A stretch of 64,000 nt of DNA, taken from NCBI GenBank assembly GCA_001465935.1, contig LNKV01000065.1:32596-96595 (forward strand), in the 5' to 3' direction. This document shows, in pieces, positions 47,662 through 60,598 of this stretch. Made by a program: the position numbers and the translations under genes. Under the pieces are notes generated by a model, which saw only the letters and a program-made list of their open reading frames with translations, had not been told where the DNA came from and did no database searches. The first letter of the stretch is position 1; each line of letters opens with the position of its first letter. This DNA is from Clarireedia homoeocarpa. Its lineage: Eukaryota; Ascomycota; Leotiomycetes; Helotiales; Rutstroemiaceae.

Positions 47662-49398
47662 CTGCGGCGTCAACCAAGCGCCTTTTTCGGATTGATATTC
47701 GCTTGGAGAGATTTTACAATTGAAGACAAGAGATGGTGTGTCTGATTAGTAAGGACGCAGCTACCCCGCACTAACCTTTTTCGGACTTACATGGTATCAA
47801 GAGGAACTGGTCGGATAATATGAATCAATCCCGTCCGGCTACAGGAGTACTACGAGACTTGTTCCTGACGGTACTGCCCCTTTTACGGGAATGTCCCCAA
47901 TACAGAAGAGCTTGGCTATATGGGTAGCTTAGATCTCTCACTTAGTTAGAAGAATCAGACTCAAACCAACGAATACTCAATGTCCATATATGTGACATGG
48001 TGGTATCCAGGACGGAGATCTAACCAACAGAACTGTTCTGCCAATGCCAGGTATATCGAAGAAAGGAGCCATGTATACCTGAATCTTTCTTCGTTGCAAA
48101 TTGCCTATTTCCAGCCAGATATTAATGACTGGAAGGTCCGAAATGATATTGGAGACATCAGAAAGTATCGTTGTCCTCGAAAGCATAACCATTTTATTTT
48201 ATTTTTTATATTTTTTTTCGATATGCTTCCGCTACCTAGTATATGACTTGTTATCTATCACCCCCAAAAGCAATACCACTAATTTCCACCTCAATCGACG
48301 TTGAGCTCATCTCAATCATACATGACAATGGCTCACCTCGTCAATCAAAGATTGTGATCTGACTAACAACATTCTGCCATTCCACCTACAAGGTTTCACA
48401 CAAGCTATAGGTCAAGTATGAGCATCTATGCTTCTTGTGGTCGCCATCTCTTTGCTTCAAGCCAAGACAAGTATGTCACGGAACGGACACTGCTTGTTTT
48501 CTCTAAAAGCACCATAGATATGAAGATGCAGCTCCCGTAGTTTGAATCAAGAACCCTTGTAATGAGCTATCATGACTCTTTCTTTAGCTGAAATGCGGAT
48601 CGATTCGTACTAGATGATTGTCATCTCCTTTGAAGAGTGGAAGTGAGGCTGGGGAAAACAGCAGTCGCTGTCATTGTGCACATGCGCAGGTTGTGCAAGC
48701 CCATAGATTGACCTGCGGGTATGGATATAAGTATTCTTGCAACGAGTAGTAGCACTGTTGACTTGGCTCTGATTCGATCTTGAATGTGGGGTTCATAGTC
48801 GCCTCGCCTCTTCAATGGCTGTTATCAACGCAGTCGGAGGTTTACAAGCATGATGCTACCTGAAAACGTAAATCCCAACTTAGGCCGGTTTCTTTGGCTC
48901 TGATAGTGCTGGAAATTACATAAAAACACGTCTCAGCGCGAGAGTATTGAACAGCGCCCCCACGTCCTTGGTGCCCCAAGTTTCATTGTGATGCATAACC
49001 AATGCAGCCCAGGCATACCCCCCTCGCTCAGCGTTCGCTAACAAATGCTACCACTTGAGGGACTGCTGTCCACGTGCTGAGATGACTGCATCTCCGCATC
49101 TCAAGGGCCCGGGGTTTGGCTTTTTGAGGCATGAGTCGAAGCGGTCAAGCGCAGAGACGTACTTTGTAGACAGTTGATGAAAATCACACAATCAGCCGGG
49201 AAACTCTCCTAAGTACAGAGTATCGTGCAGTGCTTTTACAGAAGTAAGTTGTAATCTTATTCGGACGATGACACTGCAGCAAGGCTTTTGGATCTGAGCA
49301 TCCTATTGAGCCGTCTCGGCCGTGTTCCTTCCCTTGTCACGCTTGCGGGGACCAGCATACTTGGTACAGTAAGACACATCGGAGCACGGCAGATGTGT

Positions 49399-49413
49399 GG
49401 GGGGGGGGGGGGG
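49399..49413. repeat. Poly(G) run of 15
   Basis: Uninterrupted G run in the intergenic region; on the other strand it is a C15 run. Confidence 0.95.
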
Positions 49414-49580
49414 CCGTAGAATTTCCATGTGCGCCAACACGGAGCATTGGGTATCTTTCGGCTTGATATGAACACGTCTGGAACACCTCCTGTCGGACTC
49501 GGAAATATTTGCGGGCCACGCGAGGTAAGAATTGCTCGCAGAATGTAGGAAGTATAGTTAGTACTTCGTATACGAAAGGG

Positions 49581-49650
49581 GTAGTTGCAGTTGCAGTAGA
49601 AGTTGCAGTAGCAGTTGCAGTAGCAGTAGCAGTAGCAGTAGCAGTTGCGG
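49581..49650. repeat. (TTGCAG/TAGCAG)n repeat
   Basis: About 70 bp of imperfect GTTGCA / GTAGCA triplet-hexamer repeat, intergenic. Antisense it would read as Tyr/Cys/Asn codons, but no gene is implied. Confidence 0.9.
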
Positions 49651-51081
49651 TAAGTTAAGTTATCGATAAAGGTCTTCACCGCCAAGACCATGAATCCGAC
49701 ATTTGCGGCTTGGCAGCCGTTTGAGCGGAGTCGGTCACGGAGATCAGCAAGTGAACAACCACAACAACAACACCTCGACTAATCTTAGAGGAGACTTGGC
49801 CAATCACGTATCAATGACGTCTTCCCAGCATTTACCCAGCACCGCCCAAACTTACCCAGTACGTGTGCGAAGAGATGATTTGCCGACGAGATGCGACGGA
49901 ATGCAACAAAGTAGCATTGCTCGACCAATCGCAGTCGACCGCAGAAGGAAGAGTGGTACGGAGGTACGAAACAGATGCCTCTTAGTCATCTAGTCATCTA
50001 GTCATCACCGAGCGTCTCCTCCGCCAGGATACGGATATCGTTCGATACTCAGATCTGGAGCATCGCACCGGGAGGGAGCCATTATCGACTACTTTCTCTG
50101 TGTCTTCCTTCCATGGCCGAAACTCGGGCAACCAGAACCAGCCCGCCACCACATTAACCAACCCACACACACCAAAGCTGCAGGTGGAAGCGGGAAAGGA
50201 AAGACGGAGAGCAAAGATCATGGCACGCATGGGAACGAGCAGCGAGCAGAGCAGCGAGGAAATGGCCATTAACGTACGGAGTCTTAACCTTGGAACATCA
50301 TCGACATCCTTGCATTCTTCTAGAGTGTTCACCAAGCACCAAGCACCAATCACGTCTTTGATATCCATAATTAGTTCTTTCCCAAGACTTAAACTTACTT
50401 CGTAGCTCTCTCTGTCTCTTCCTCTTCATGTCTCACCCTCACCACTTCTCTACCGTCCAAGCACCCATTTTTCTACGCCGACATATACTTACTGTAGCAA
50501 GCTCAATCCCATATTTTAACGGCTTGGCCGAGGACTTTGCAGCTTTGCAGCTTTTCGGGTTCAGATTCATTTGCGATATCAGCCGATGGGGGTCTTGGTT
50601 ACCAGGAAAAAAAGTAGTCTAAGGTCTCTTGGCATCTTGGTCCGGTTCTTGGAAATAGAATAACTGGGCGGGTAGAGGAAAACAACGATTCTACGCAAAT
50701 TCTTTTCGTCACGACCATTCGATTTTCTTCCACGCTTTCTGCCCAAGCCAAGAGTGAGTAGCAGATAAACGATTTCTGCGACTGCTTCTTGCGCAATTCC
50801 CTATACGTACCGTCGATGTAGAGGTACATTGGACAAGAAAAACTAACCATAATTCAAGAGCTCGGGAGCGGCGACTGGGCGCAACCAGATTTCGAATGCT
50901 GCGACACCACGCCATATTACTGAGAGAATCGACAGACTGGGGTATATTCAGCAGAGGGAAACCAAGACGTTGAGCTGCGCCCTCAAGAACTTGGGTCCGA
51001 CAATACTTTTCTCTGCGAAGACGATCTCGATAACGAACACATCGATTTGAGCCCAATCGACTCTGTTCAAAGGCAGCCAAG

Positions 51082-54000
51082 ATGGCTTGGGACCACCTTT
51101 CTATAAACCGACCTCACTTGGTCTACATTATTTTGGGCGGGTTCACTTCACTGTTTATGCTGTGTTCCTCTTTCATCAAGGAGCGCTTGTATATTGGTGA
51201 GGCTACTGTTGCTACAATCTGTGGTATAATATTCGGACCACATGCCGCCAACTTGATCGACCCGGGCACTTGGGGCAATGTCGACCAAGTGACCCTCGAA
51301 TTCTCGCGCATTGTTCTCGTTGTCCAATGTTTTGCTGTCGGTGTCGAATTGCCCAAACATTATATGGAGAAGCATTGGAGGAGTGTCGTCTTTCTGTTGT
51401 TGCCCGTGATGACGTTTGGATGGTTAATCACAAGTTTGTTCATCTGGTGGTTAATTCCGCCGCTCAACTGGTTGCAGGGTCTCTGTGTCGCGGCATGTGT
51501 TACAGCAACAGATCCCGTACTTGCGAGTTCCGTGGTCGGCAAGGGTAAATTCGCGAAGAGGGTACCGAAACATTTGAGAGATCTGCTGTCAGCTGAGTCC
51601 GGTTGCAATGATGGGATGGCATTCCCTTTCATTTACCTCGCGCTGTATCTCATCCGATTCCATCTCAATGCCAAGGAGGTTAGCTATGACTTTGTTGTCA
51701 TCACTGTACTTTATGAGTGTGTTTTTGGTGCGGTATATGGATTTATCATCGGTTACATTGGGAGACATGGGATCAAGTATGCTGAAAGACATGACTTGGT
51801 AGACCGGGAGAGTTTCCTCGTGTTCTACTTTGTCCTTGCTCTATTCTGCGCTGGTTCTGGAAGTATTTTGGGTGTCGATGATCTGCTTGTTGGTTTCTCC
51901 GCAGGTGTTGGCTTCTCAAACGATGGTTGGTTTACCCAGAAAACAGAGGAATCTCATGTTTCCAACGTTATCGATCTACTCATCAACTTGGCATATTTTG
52001 TGTATTTGGGCACGATCATTCCGTGGGAACAATACAACGACCCTCAAATCGGTACCTCGCCATGGAGACTTGCCGTCATCGCCATATTGGTTATTCTTTT
52101 TAGACGAATTCCGATCATGATGGCGCTGAAACCGGTTATACCCGACATAAAGACATGGAGAGAGGCCCTGTTCGCTGGTCATTTTGGTCCGATTGGTGTC
52201 GGTGCGATCTTTGTTGCTATCCTTGCGAGGGCTGAACTCGAAACCGAGAGCACGACTCCCTTGTCCGAATACCCCGACAGAAGTGCACCAAACTGGGAAT
52301 TGATTACAGTGATATGGCCGATTGTCACCTTTTTGGTTATTTCTTCAATCATCGTACACGGATCTTCAATCGCGGTCTTCACTCTGGGAAAGCACATCAA
52401 CACTTTGACACTCACAATGTCATACACTCAAGCTGGTGATGACGGTCCAAGTTGGATGAACCGACTTCCAAGAATCGCTTCAACTTCGAGATCTCAGGCG
52501 AAGACTGTAGGATCAGAAACAGATGGCGAAGAGCTGAAGACGGACCAGCCGCAAATCCCACCGGGCACATTGCCGCCTCCGGGAGGTGTACCTGGAGGTT
52601 TCTTACGTCGTCAAAAGGAGGAAGACTATCCCAATCGAAGCAACAGTAGGGCATCGTCAATCATTCCAAGACGAAGGAAGAAGAAGTGGGACGATGGCAT
52701 GGGACCAGGCGGTCCTATCAGCAAGTCCGCAATCTATCCTGTGCGACGAAGTCAAAGTGAACACTTAAGTGAGCAAGCGTCCGATACCTTGACACCAGGT
52801 GAATCATCTCCCGACAACGAGAAGAATAGCGTCAGCGATGAGGGAAGCAATGAAGGACCACTTGGTGAAGTGCAACACGATGCAGAGATGGAGGAAATTC
52901 TTCACCGCGGTGAACGCGAGAAGCGGACGGACAAGCACGAATCGGAAGCAGAGCGTCACCCAGATAAAACAGAAATTTATGACGAAGGAGATCATCTTGT
53001 TATCGAGAACGAGGACGGTGATGTTTTGACGACTGTGAAGAGTCCCAACGCCAAGGATCCTAATGAGACACTACAGAATCTGGAGTCGGAAGTTAAGGAT
53101 GGTATCGAGCACCCAAAACATGTTTATAAGAAATTCGGCAAGATCATGGGTGTTTGGAGAAACAGAGATGAGCCGAAAGAGGCAAAAGGTGAAAAGGGAG
53201 CAAACTCCAAGGGGAAGGAACCTCGAAAGACTCGGGGACCCGCCCTAGCTTATCAGTATGGCAGATCTGTAAGCTTTACCTGTCAAATATCCATATGGGG
53301 ACTGCATACTAATAGGAAATTTTTTAGATCATTGTTGAAGACGAAGACGGAGAAGTTGTCAAGACTTACGAATTACCACCGGATCCGAACAGCAAACCTC
53401 CAAAAGAGCCCGGTGAACACGGTCCTGTCAGACAAGGCCTCAATCGTATGGGTACCTGGACTGGCCTTGGAGGTAAGAAACCAGAAGCTTCCGCCAAAGG
53501 CGACCCTCCAGTTGCGGAATCCTCCCGCCAAGGGCTTGCTCGAATGGGTACTTGGGGCTTTGGCAAAAACAACCAGAACGATGCAAAAACCCCGGCTCCA
53601 GACTCGGATGAGGAAGATGATCGCCGTATTCGTTTCACAATTGGAGGGGCTGGACGTCGTCTAACGAAAGAAGACTTCCTCAAAGAAATACAAAGTCTTG
53701 ATCCTAAAGCACGATGTGAAGTCATACAGGAGAGTGACGCGCCCAAGTCTATGAAGGACCTTGCAAAGAAAGATGCAAGCAGCAACATCCCAGGAGAGTC
53801 ACGTATATTTACAGTCGAAGATGCACACTCAGCCTCAGGAGCGCAGCCGGTCATAGCTGCAGGGAAAGAAGTGGCGAAGAGCCAGGGCGTTGATGTTGAA
53901 AAAGGGATTGGGGCAAGAAGAAGCTCACAAGGAAGCAGCAGTAATGATGTGCCTGAGTCTGCTGCCGAGAAGAGGAGACGGCAGCAAGCATTGAAGGGCG

Positions 54001-54215
54001 TGGAGGAAGATGAGGAATCCAGGGGTCGAGGAAGGTCTCCCGTTCCCATTGAAGAACCGGAGAGAGAAACTGCGGCTGAGAGGAGACGACGAGAAGCGGC
54101 GCTCGGCGAGAGCGTTCAAAGCGACAGCGATGATGACGATACTCCTCGAGTTCCGCCTCCTGCAAGAAGCAGGGGAATTCGATTCGCTCAAAGTCCAGTG
54201 AGGGGAAAGAGATGA
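51082..54215 (+). CDS. Plasma-membrane Na+/H+ antiporter (CPA1, NHA1/SOD2 type)
   Basis: Two exons, 51082-53268 and 53328-54215, join in phase 0 to 1024 residues. The first 430 residues hold about twelve membrane helices. The transport signatures are TATDPVLASSVV (142-152) and LSAESGCNDGMAFPF (169-183). The NVIDLLINLAYFVYLGTIIP helix and FAGHFGPIGVGAIF-type helix are further landmarks. A long cytosolic tail follows, rich in Glu, Lys, Arg and Ser, with a twice-used motif RQGLNRMGTW / RQGLARMGTW. Fungal members export Na+ (and often K+) in exchange for protons and set salt tolerance and cell pH. The 59-bp intron in the tail is supported by GTAAGC and TTTTTTAG and by continuity into SIIVEDEDGEVVKTYELPPD. 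Confidence 0.9.
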
Positions 54216-55152
54216 GGTGGACCGATTCCAAGCGGAGTCACTAATTGTTGAAAGAACTTGATACCTTGTCATATTGCTGAATATATTATATTGCAATATT
54301 GAATGCAACCTGGCTATGACTTCATGTTTTTGGGTAGTCCACGATGGGCGTTATGGCTAGCATTGGGTTATGGGTTGTCTTTTGTATGATCATGCATCGT
54401 GATGATAGATGATGGGTTTGTATATAGTTTTAACCAAAAAGGAGACATCGCTTGATAATTTCTAGTGGGGGTGTTTACTTGTTATATTTACTGTCAAAAG
54501 CTTTCATATCCAATTCACATAATTATGTACATAAGCCACAAGTCTCCGAAACTCACATGAGAATCATGTTGCCCCGCTCTGCTAGAATATGTGAGGAACA
54601 TGACTTACTTGCAGCCCAGCTCCCCACGCGATCATGGAACATAACATAACCAGAGATCGGACGTTTGACCTAGCTTTAAAATTTAATACGTGGTTGTCTA
54701 CAATACGCTGCGCGTGCAGATGTGATGGGTGGCTCGCGTACAGTACAATCACTAGACTGCTTCTCCGTGAAGACTCATAGCGAACGAAGTCATCATGACT
54801 GCGTGGTACAAATGTGATAACTACTGATAGAATTCGGAACTACGCATAGCAGTTTTAAATCAAAATATCGGGTAACTGTTTCTGCAGACATGTATGGGAT
54901 TTGTCCCGTTATCGAATGGAAATTCTGTGATTCTTTCTTCGCATTCATTGAAAAGAGGGGTTCCCTAGCCAATCAAACCCATTCAATTTCGTTGGATTCC
55001 ACGCGCCAATTTGCCGAGACTTGATGTCAATTTCATGCGGGAAATTCGCCTCCAAAATTTGTGCAGCACGCCGTCATCTCCCAAAAAAAACCCACGCCAA
55101 CTCGAAAGAAGCAATTTAATATTATCCTGCGGATGGTCTTTCCATAATAAAC
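54216..55152. other. Intergenic, no gene seen
   Basis: AT-rich spacer between the antiporter and FZO1; promoter of FZO1 at the right end. Confidence 0.5.
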
Positions 55153-57998
55153 ATGAGCCAAAATCATCGCAAGGGAAAAGGCAAGGGAAGGTCGTCGATG
55201 GGAGGGGACGCTGGCTCGAATAACTCTCATTCAAACACACCATCCAGTCGACCACAATATGTCACAGTCGGAGGAGGAAGCGCCCCAGAAAGTGCTGCCA
55301 GGCTACAAGCCCTTCTCGACACTGATTCTGGGTATGGAGGCAGCGAGGCTGGCGGAACTTCGAACGGCCTGTCGACGTGGAATCCCACGCTGACAGAGGA
55401 TAGACCTACACCCGAGCCATCACCATTACCACGAGGACTTAGTGCACCATCAGAAAACGAGCGACGATCACAAGCGAACGCGATTCATCAGTTATGGTAT
55501 AATCAACATCGTGTAACACTTGGCAGATCCATAAACCGTGTGGTAGAGACTTTAAAATCTTTGCAGGAAATGAATGCGTCATGGCCAGCAACATACCCCT
55601 CCGTTCAACGCGAGGACCCTTTGCCGCAAAGACAAGATCCGCGGCCTGGCTTGGTTCATACACAGACTGTTGGGGCTGGAGCCTCTTCATTCTCTGAACC
55701 TCGCCCTGGACAAATGCGCCGTGCTATGACATCCATCGAGAATACTGACGCAGAGTCGAGCCGATCCGCAGAATCCAGGGCTACCCCGGAACCTAGATTG
55801 ATTACTCCTCAGATTGCACAAGAATTTTCCATATTAAAGCTGGACTTGAAGTTGGGTGCTCTTCATCAGACTGAGCTGGTACATTCTTTGGAAAAGGGAT
55901 CGATTGCATCATTGTTAGATGGCAAAATCAGTTCGAGCATAAGCCATTTACTTTCTCTACGGGAACGAATCGAAGACTCATCGAGTAAAGTGCTAGTTAC
56001 TGGTGATTTGAATACCGGAAAGTCGACATTCTGCAATGCTTTACTCCGAAGAAAAATTCTGCCAGAGGATCAACAACCATGCACGAGTATCTTCTGCGAA
56101 GTTTTGGATGCTAGGGAAAACGGTGGGATTGAGGAAGTTCATGCGGTTCACAAGGAAACTATCTACGATCGACATGATGAGAGTACCTACGATGTCTACA
56201 CTCTACAAGATTTAGAACAGCTGGTCCTCGACAACGATACCTACACACAATGCAAGGTTTATATCAGAGATGTGCGCACGATCGATGAGTCTTTACTCAA
56301 CAATGGTGTGGTGGATATTGCGATTATCGATGCTCCTGGTCTCAATCTTGATACCACCAAGACCACTGCCGTTTTTGCTCGACAGGAAGAAATTGATGTC
56401 GTTGTGTTCGTTGTCTCGGCCGCAAACCACTTCACTCAGACGGCACGCGAATTTATTTGGGCGGCGGCAGCAGAAAAAGCCTACATCTTCATGGTTGTTA
56501 ACGGTTATGACAATATTAGAGACAAGGAGCGTTGTCAGAAAATGATTTTGGATCAAATTGCGGGGCTCAGCCCGAGAACCCACAAGGAAGCAGCGGAACT
56601 TGTTCACTTTGTTTCGAGTAATGCCATTCCAACAGCCGCACTTGGACCCCCTGGACCTCCTGGAGGAAATGGTGGTGGTGGAAGTGGCAGTTATAGTGGA
56701 GGCGGGGGTGATGGTCCGGACTTCGATGACCCGTCAGATGCGAAAGGAAAAGGCAAGGGTAAGGATAAGGAGAAGATCCGCGACTTCGAAATTCTGGAAC
56801 AGTCATTGCGCCGATTCGTTCTGGAAAAGCGTGCAAGGTCTAAGCTAGCACCGGCAAAGACATACTTACTCAACGTTCTAAGCGACATTCAGACCCTCGC
56901 TACCGTCAACTCCGAAGTTGCACAATCCGAGCTTGATCGTGTTACCAAGGAATTAGCGGAGATTGAGCCAATGCTCGAGGCTTCGCAAAAGGCTAAGGCT
57001 GAAGTGAGTGACAACATCGACCGAACTATTGAGGAGACTTGCAGAAGCATCTACGACCACACTCGCACCACACTCAATGATTCGATAGCAAGAGTGGCCG
57101 ATGAAGATCTTGGAATCCCTTACCCTGGTCTCTTTGGCGCTTTCCAATATGCGGATGATATCAAAGAAGCTATTCTGTCTGAGATCTCGGCATCTGTTTC
57201 CGCTTGCGAGGACCATGCTCGTCGAAGAATTGTAGATGGTGTGTCTGCAATCAAGCAGCTCGGCATCCTTCATCTTGGTGATCAGTACACCGACTTGAGC
57301 TTCCGCAGCGATCTCATGAACCAACGCATGTTCAAACGGAAGCGCGACATTGTAGCTAAGAATCTCGATATTGAGACTGAGATTTGGGACTTCTTTGACT
57401 GGTCCACTATACTTCAACGACAGGAAAAGATGGCTGGTACCGGTATGGCTATGACCGTTGCGACTGTAGTTGGTAGCCGTGCTATTGGAGGCTTTGGCTG
57501 GGTCGATGGCGCTATGTCTGCCGCAAAGATAATGGGTAACAACAATCTCCGCAGATTGGTCATTCCAGGAATCATCGTAGGAGGTGAGTTTTGGTGCTAA
57601 TATTACTATTGTGTTCTTGTACTAACAAGTTTTCAGCTGTTGCCGCAACTTATTACATTCTCAACCAAATCCCACAATCTCTTCCACATCGCCTATCTTC
57701 GAAGATCTCAGCCCAGCTTGCTGCTCTTGATTATGTCCACTCAAACAGCGACCGCATTGCTTCTTCAGTTCGCAAAGTCCTTCGCCTCCCTGCTGATAAT
57801 CTCCGCGTTGGTCTTCAACGATCCGTGGAGCAATTAGGCACTAAGCGTGAAGAGACAAGAAAGATCAAGGGCGAGAGCGAAGTAGCTCGGAAATACTTTG
57901 GAAATTTGGTCAACGAGAGTGCAAAAATTAGGAACAACGTAGAGAGTGTGGATTTGGAAGGACCAGCTCCAGGTGTGGCCGGTGGATATGATGCTTAG
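55153..57998 (+). CDS. FZO1: Mitofusin, outer-membrane dynamin-like GTPase
   Basis: Two exons, 55153-57583 and 57637-57998, phase 1 (Ala codon), give 930 residues. A disordered N-terminus (Gly/Ser/Pro-rich) and heptad segment (about 210-270) precede the GTPase domain. The P-loop GDLNTGKSTF is at about 284-293, switch Thr in QPCTSIF, G3 DAPG at about 392-395 and G4-like NGYD. A Gly/Pro-rich insertion (GPPGPPGGNGGGGSGSYSGG, then GKGKGKDKEK) lies after the GTPase core. Hydrophobic segments near 755-820 (including LVIPGIIVGAVAATYYILNQ) form the paired membrane anchor, and a C-terminal heptad repeat follows. The family fuses mitochondrial outer membranes by GTP-driven tethering. All GTPase motifs look intact. 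Confidence 0.92.
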
Positions 57999-58614
57999 AT
58001 TTCTTGTTATACCCCAATATTTCCTTTTCCAACTTTACGTGAGATCCACGAAAAACAGGGCGTTTCAATGAGGAATGATTGATATGAGATATATGGGCAC
58101 GTGGAGGATGGAAACACGATAAGGCGTTAGTCGTTGGGAGTTGTATGTTGCGTTGCGTACGTCGGCGAAGCTACTTCGGATCACTCCACTTATCTTGTTG
58201 TTGTTCTTCGTAGATAGTAAAAAAAAATCAATGCGTAGTTCAAAATAAAATCACTTGACTGTGCTTTTGTGTGAGGCACAACTACTATGCCTAAAGTCTA
58301 CTCTCGAACACACATAACTATTCCAAGGAGACTACCAGGACTTTGTACAGGTACTAGAAATCCTATGTGCCTTAAATTTTGCGCAATAAACCTTAGGCTG
58401 CAACAATCGGCCAAGGCTCCGCGTCAAGCTCCAAGGCTCCGTCCGTACGAGTGCTTCCGAGCTTCGGTGTAGTACAGATGACGACTAGCAACTGATAAAG
58501 ACGCAACTTTCGAATTATTGTTTCTCCAACATTGAAATTCAAGCCAAATCCATACACCTAGCCACTCTTCACGCACACTAATTATAATACTTATACTACC
58601 AAACAGCAGCAACC
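57999..58614. other. Intergenic, no gene seen
   Basis: Spacer between FZO1 and VPS2. A short GGCTCCG/CAAGGCTCCG duplication occurs near 58410-58445. Confidence 0.5.
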
Positions 58615-59242
58615 ATGAATGTACGTCCTATACTACCCTCTCACCTCTTATCTCTGCCCCTCCTCCCACACACCAGCTAACTCCCTTCCTCCCTCCAGAT
58701 CGTCGAATGGGCCTTTGGCAAGCGGATGACGCCGGCGGAGCGTCTGCGCAAACATCAACGATCGCTCGAAAAAACGCAACGCGAGCTCGACCGCGAGCGC
58801 GTGAAGCTCGAAAACCAGGAAAAGAAACTCATCCAGGAGATCAAGAAGAGCGCCAAGAACGGGCAAATGGGAGCATGCAAGATCCAGGCCAAAGACTTGG
58901 TGCGCACGCGTCGCTACATTGAGAAGTTCTACTCGATGCGCACGCAGCTGCAGGCCATCAGTCTGCGCATCCAGACGGTGCGCACCAATGAGCAGATGAT
59001 GCAGGCGATGAAGGGTGCGACGGGTGTCCTGGGGAGTATGAATCGCAGTATGAATTTACCGGCGCTGCAGCGGATTGCGATGGAGTTTGAGAAGGAGAAT
59101 GATATTATGGATCAGAGGCAGGAGATGATGGATGATGCGATTGATGATGTGACGGGGTTGGAGGATGAGGCGGAGGGAGAGGAGGTGGTGGAGCAGGTTT
59201 TGGAGGAGATTGGGATTGATTTGAAGGAGGCGGTTAGTGCTT

Positions 59243-59277
<35 letters not shown>

Positions 59278-59490
59278 CTTGTTCTGTTCTGTTGCATTTA
59301 CTGCTTCTAGCGAGGTGATGATTTTGGCTAACTTTTGTGTAATCTCTAGATGGGTGAGACTCCGCAGGGTCTACAAAGCACAGCAGAACCGGCAGGAAGA
59401 GTTGCGCAAGCTATTGGAGGAGGTCCAGCTCCTGGTGGTCATGGTGATGATGATTTGCAAGCTCGATTGGACAGTCTGAGACGGGATTGA
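58615..59490 (+). CDS. VPS2: ESCRT-III subunit Vps2 (CHMP2 family)
   Basis: Three exons, 58615-58620, 58699-59232 and 59350-59490, all phase 0, give 226 residues. The first coding exon is only ATG AAT. The second begins IVEWAFGKRMTPAERLRKHQ, the Vps2 N-terminal amphipathic start, and continues with the basic helix 1-2 hairpin (IEKFYSMRTQLQAISLRIQT) and acidic helices 4-5 (DDAIDDVTGLEDEAEGEEVV). The third ends DDDLQARLDSLRRD, a type-1 MIT-interacting motif that binds Vps4. Vps2 caps and helps disassemble ESCRT-III filaments in multivesicular body formation. The second intron contains a 33-T run just after its donor. Size and motif order are standard. Confidence 0.93.
59245..59277. repeat. Poly(T) run of 33 in VPS2 intron 2
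   Basis: Uninterrupted T run starting 12 bases after the GTTAGT donor; compare the T43 run in the glyoxalase II intron. Confidence 0.95.
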
Positions 59491-60427
59491 GTGTCTGGAC
59501 TTTGGGCTTCATATCGAAACCGGTGAAATATGGAAGCCGATATCAAGTGGTTTATGGGAATAGTTTCGTCGGCGTTGTTTTATGGTATGCCGTATCTCGT
59601 GGGAGATTATCACACACTGGGGTTTCTGTGGATTATTGAAAAGAAAAACCACTACCTCATCCATCTATCTTGTTCTTGGCTATACGCGCAGCGTGGTGGT
59701 GGGCGTTTTGGAGCGGGTTTGATATGCTCGTATATACATACTTATGCAGACATGCATATACAGATATAGTCGTAGGTAGAGTAACGGAATTTTACGCTTA
59801 GAAGCCTTATCGGTCTAGACCTTCCAGTGCTGTAATGTACATATTCGTATTATATTCTTACACGCAACGCAGGCTTTACCTTTTTCTTTTCCCTTTCGCC
59901 TCTGGTCATTCGCATGCCCATCTCACGGCGGCCGGCCGGAACACGGACAACGGGCAATTGAAGGGTTTTCCAGAGCCACGCCAGCTCTCACTCAGCATTC
60001 GCACGACTTCGAAGCGAGAACAAACGAACCCCGAGCCCCCTCCCAACCCAACCAAAGCTAAACTAAACTATACCTGGTGTCTATCATCCCCGCATCTGCG
60101 TTAGTTGTGCGTGTGGTTGCAAGGGGGGAAGGGGCGAGCATTGGGGTGCGTGGGTGGGCGAATGAATGAATGAGCATGAGCGAATGATGGGGTGGGATGG
60201 GATAGAACTATGTGGGGGATGAAGGGGGGGGAGGGGGTGGGAAAAGGGAGAGGATGAGAGGAAAACGAAAGAGGGCCTGGTTCGGGTTTGGTTTGGTTGG
60301 GTTTGGTTTGGGGCTGTGCAAGCAGGTGCAAGGGGCAGGTGCAGATGTGATATGTAGATTTTTACAAGTAGAAGTACCTGTACATGTAGCAGACTGGGCG
60401 AGAGGAGGGGCAATTGGCCACTCGGGG

Positions 60428-60598
60428 GTGCGTGTGTCTGTGTGTGTCTGTGTGTGTTTGTGTGTGTTTGTGTGTGTTTGTGTGTGTTTGTGTGTGTTTG
60501 TGTATGTTTGTATGTGTTTGTATGTGTTTGATGTGTGTTTGGTGTGTGTTTGTGTGTGTCTGTGTGTATGTATCTATGTGTATGTATCTATGTGTGTC
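60428..60598. repeat. TGTGTGTTTG-type microsatellite array
   Basis: About 170 bp of (TG)n interrupted every ten bases by TTG or CTG, decaying into TATG units at the right end. It is open in several frames, giving Cys/Val-rich artefactual ORFs. Confidence 0.95.

Larger units (their letters stand above)
47662..51081. other. Gene-free stretch of 3.4 kb
   Basis: Separates divergent RIT1 (-) and the antiporter (+). No domain-bearing frame. It contains a G15 run, a long TTGCAG/TAGCAG repeat and a triple CTAGTCAT repeat. The right third looks like promoter and leader of the antiporter gene. Confidence 0.5.
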
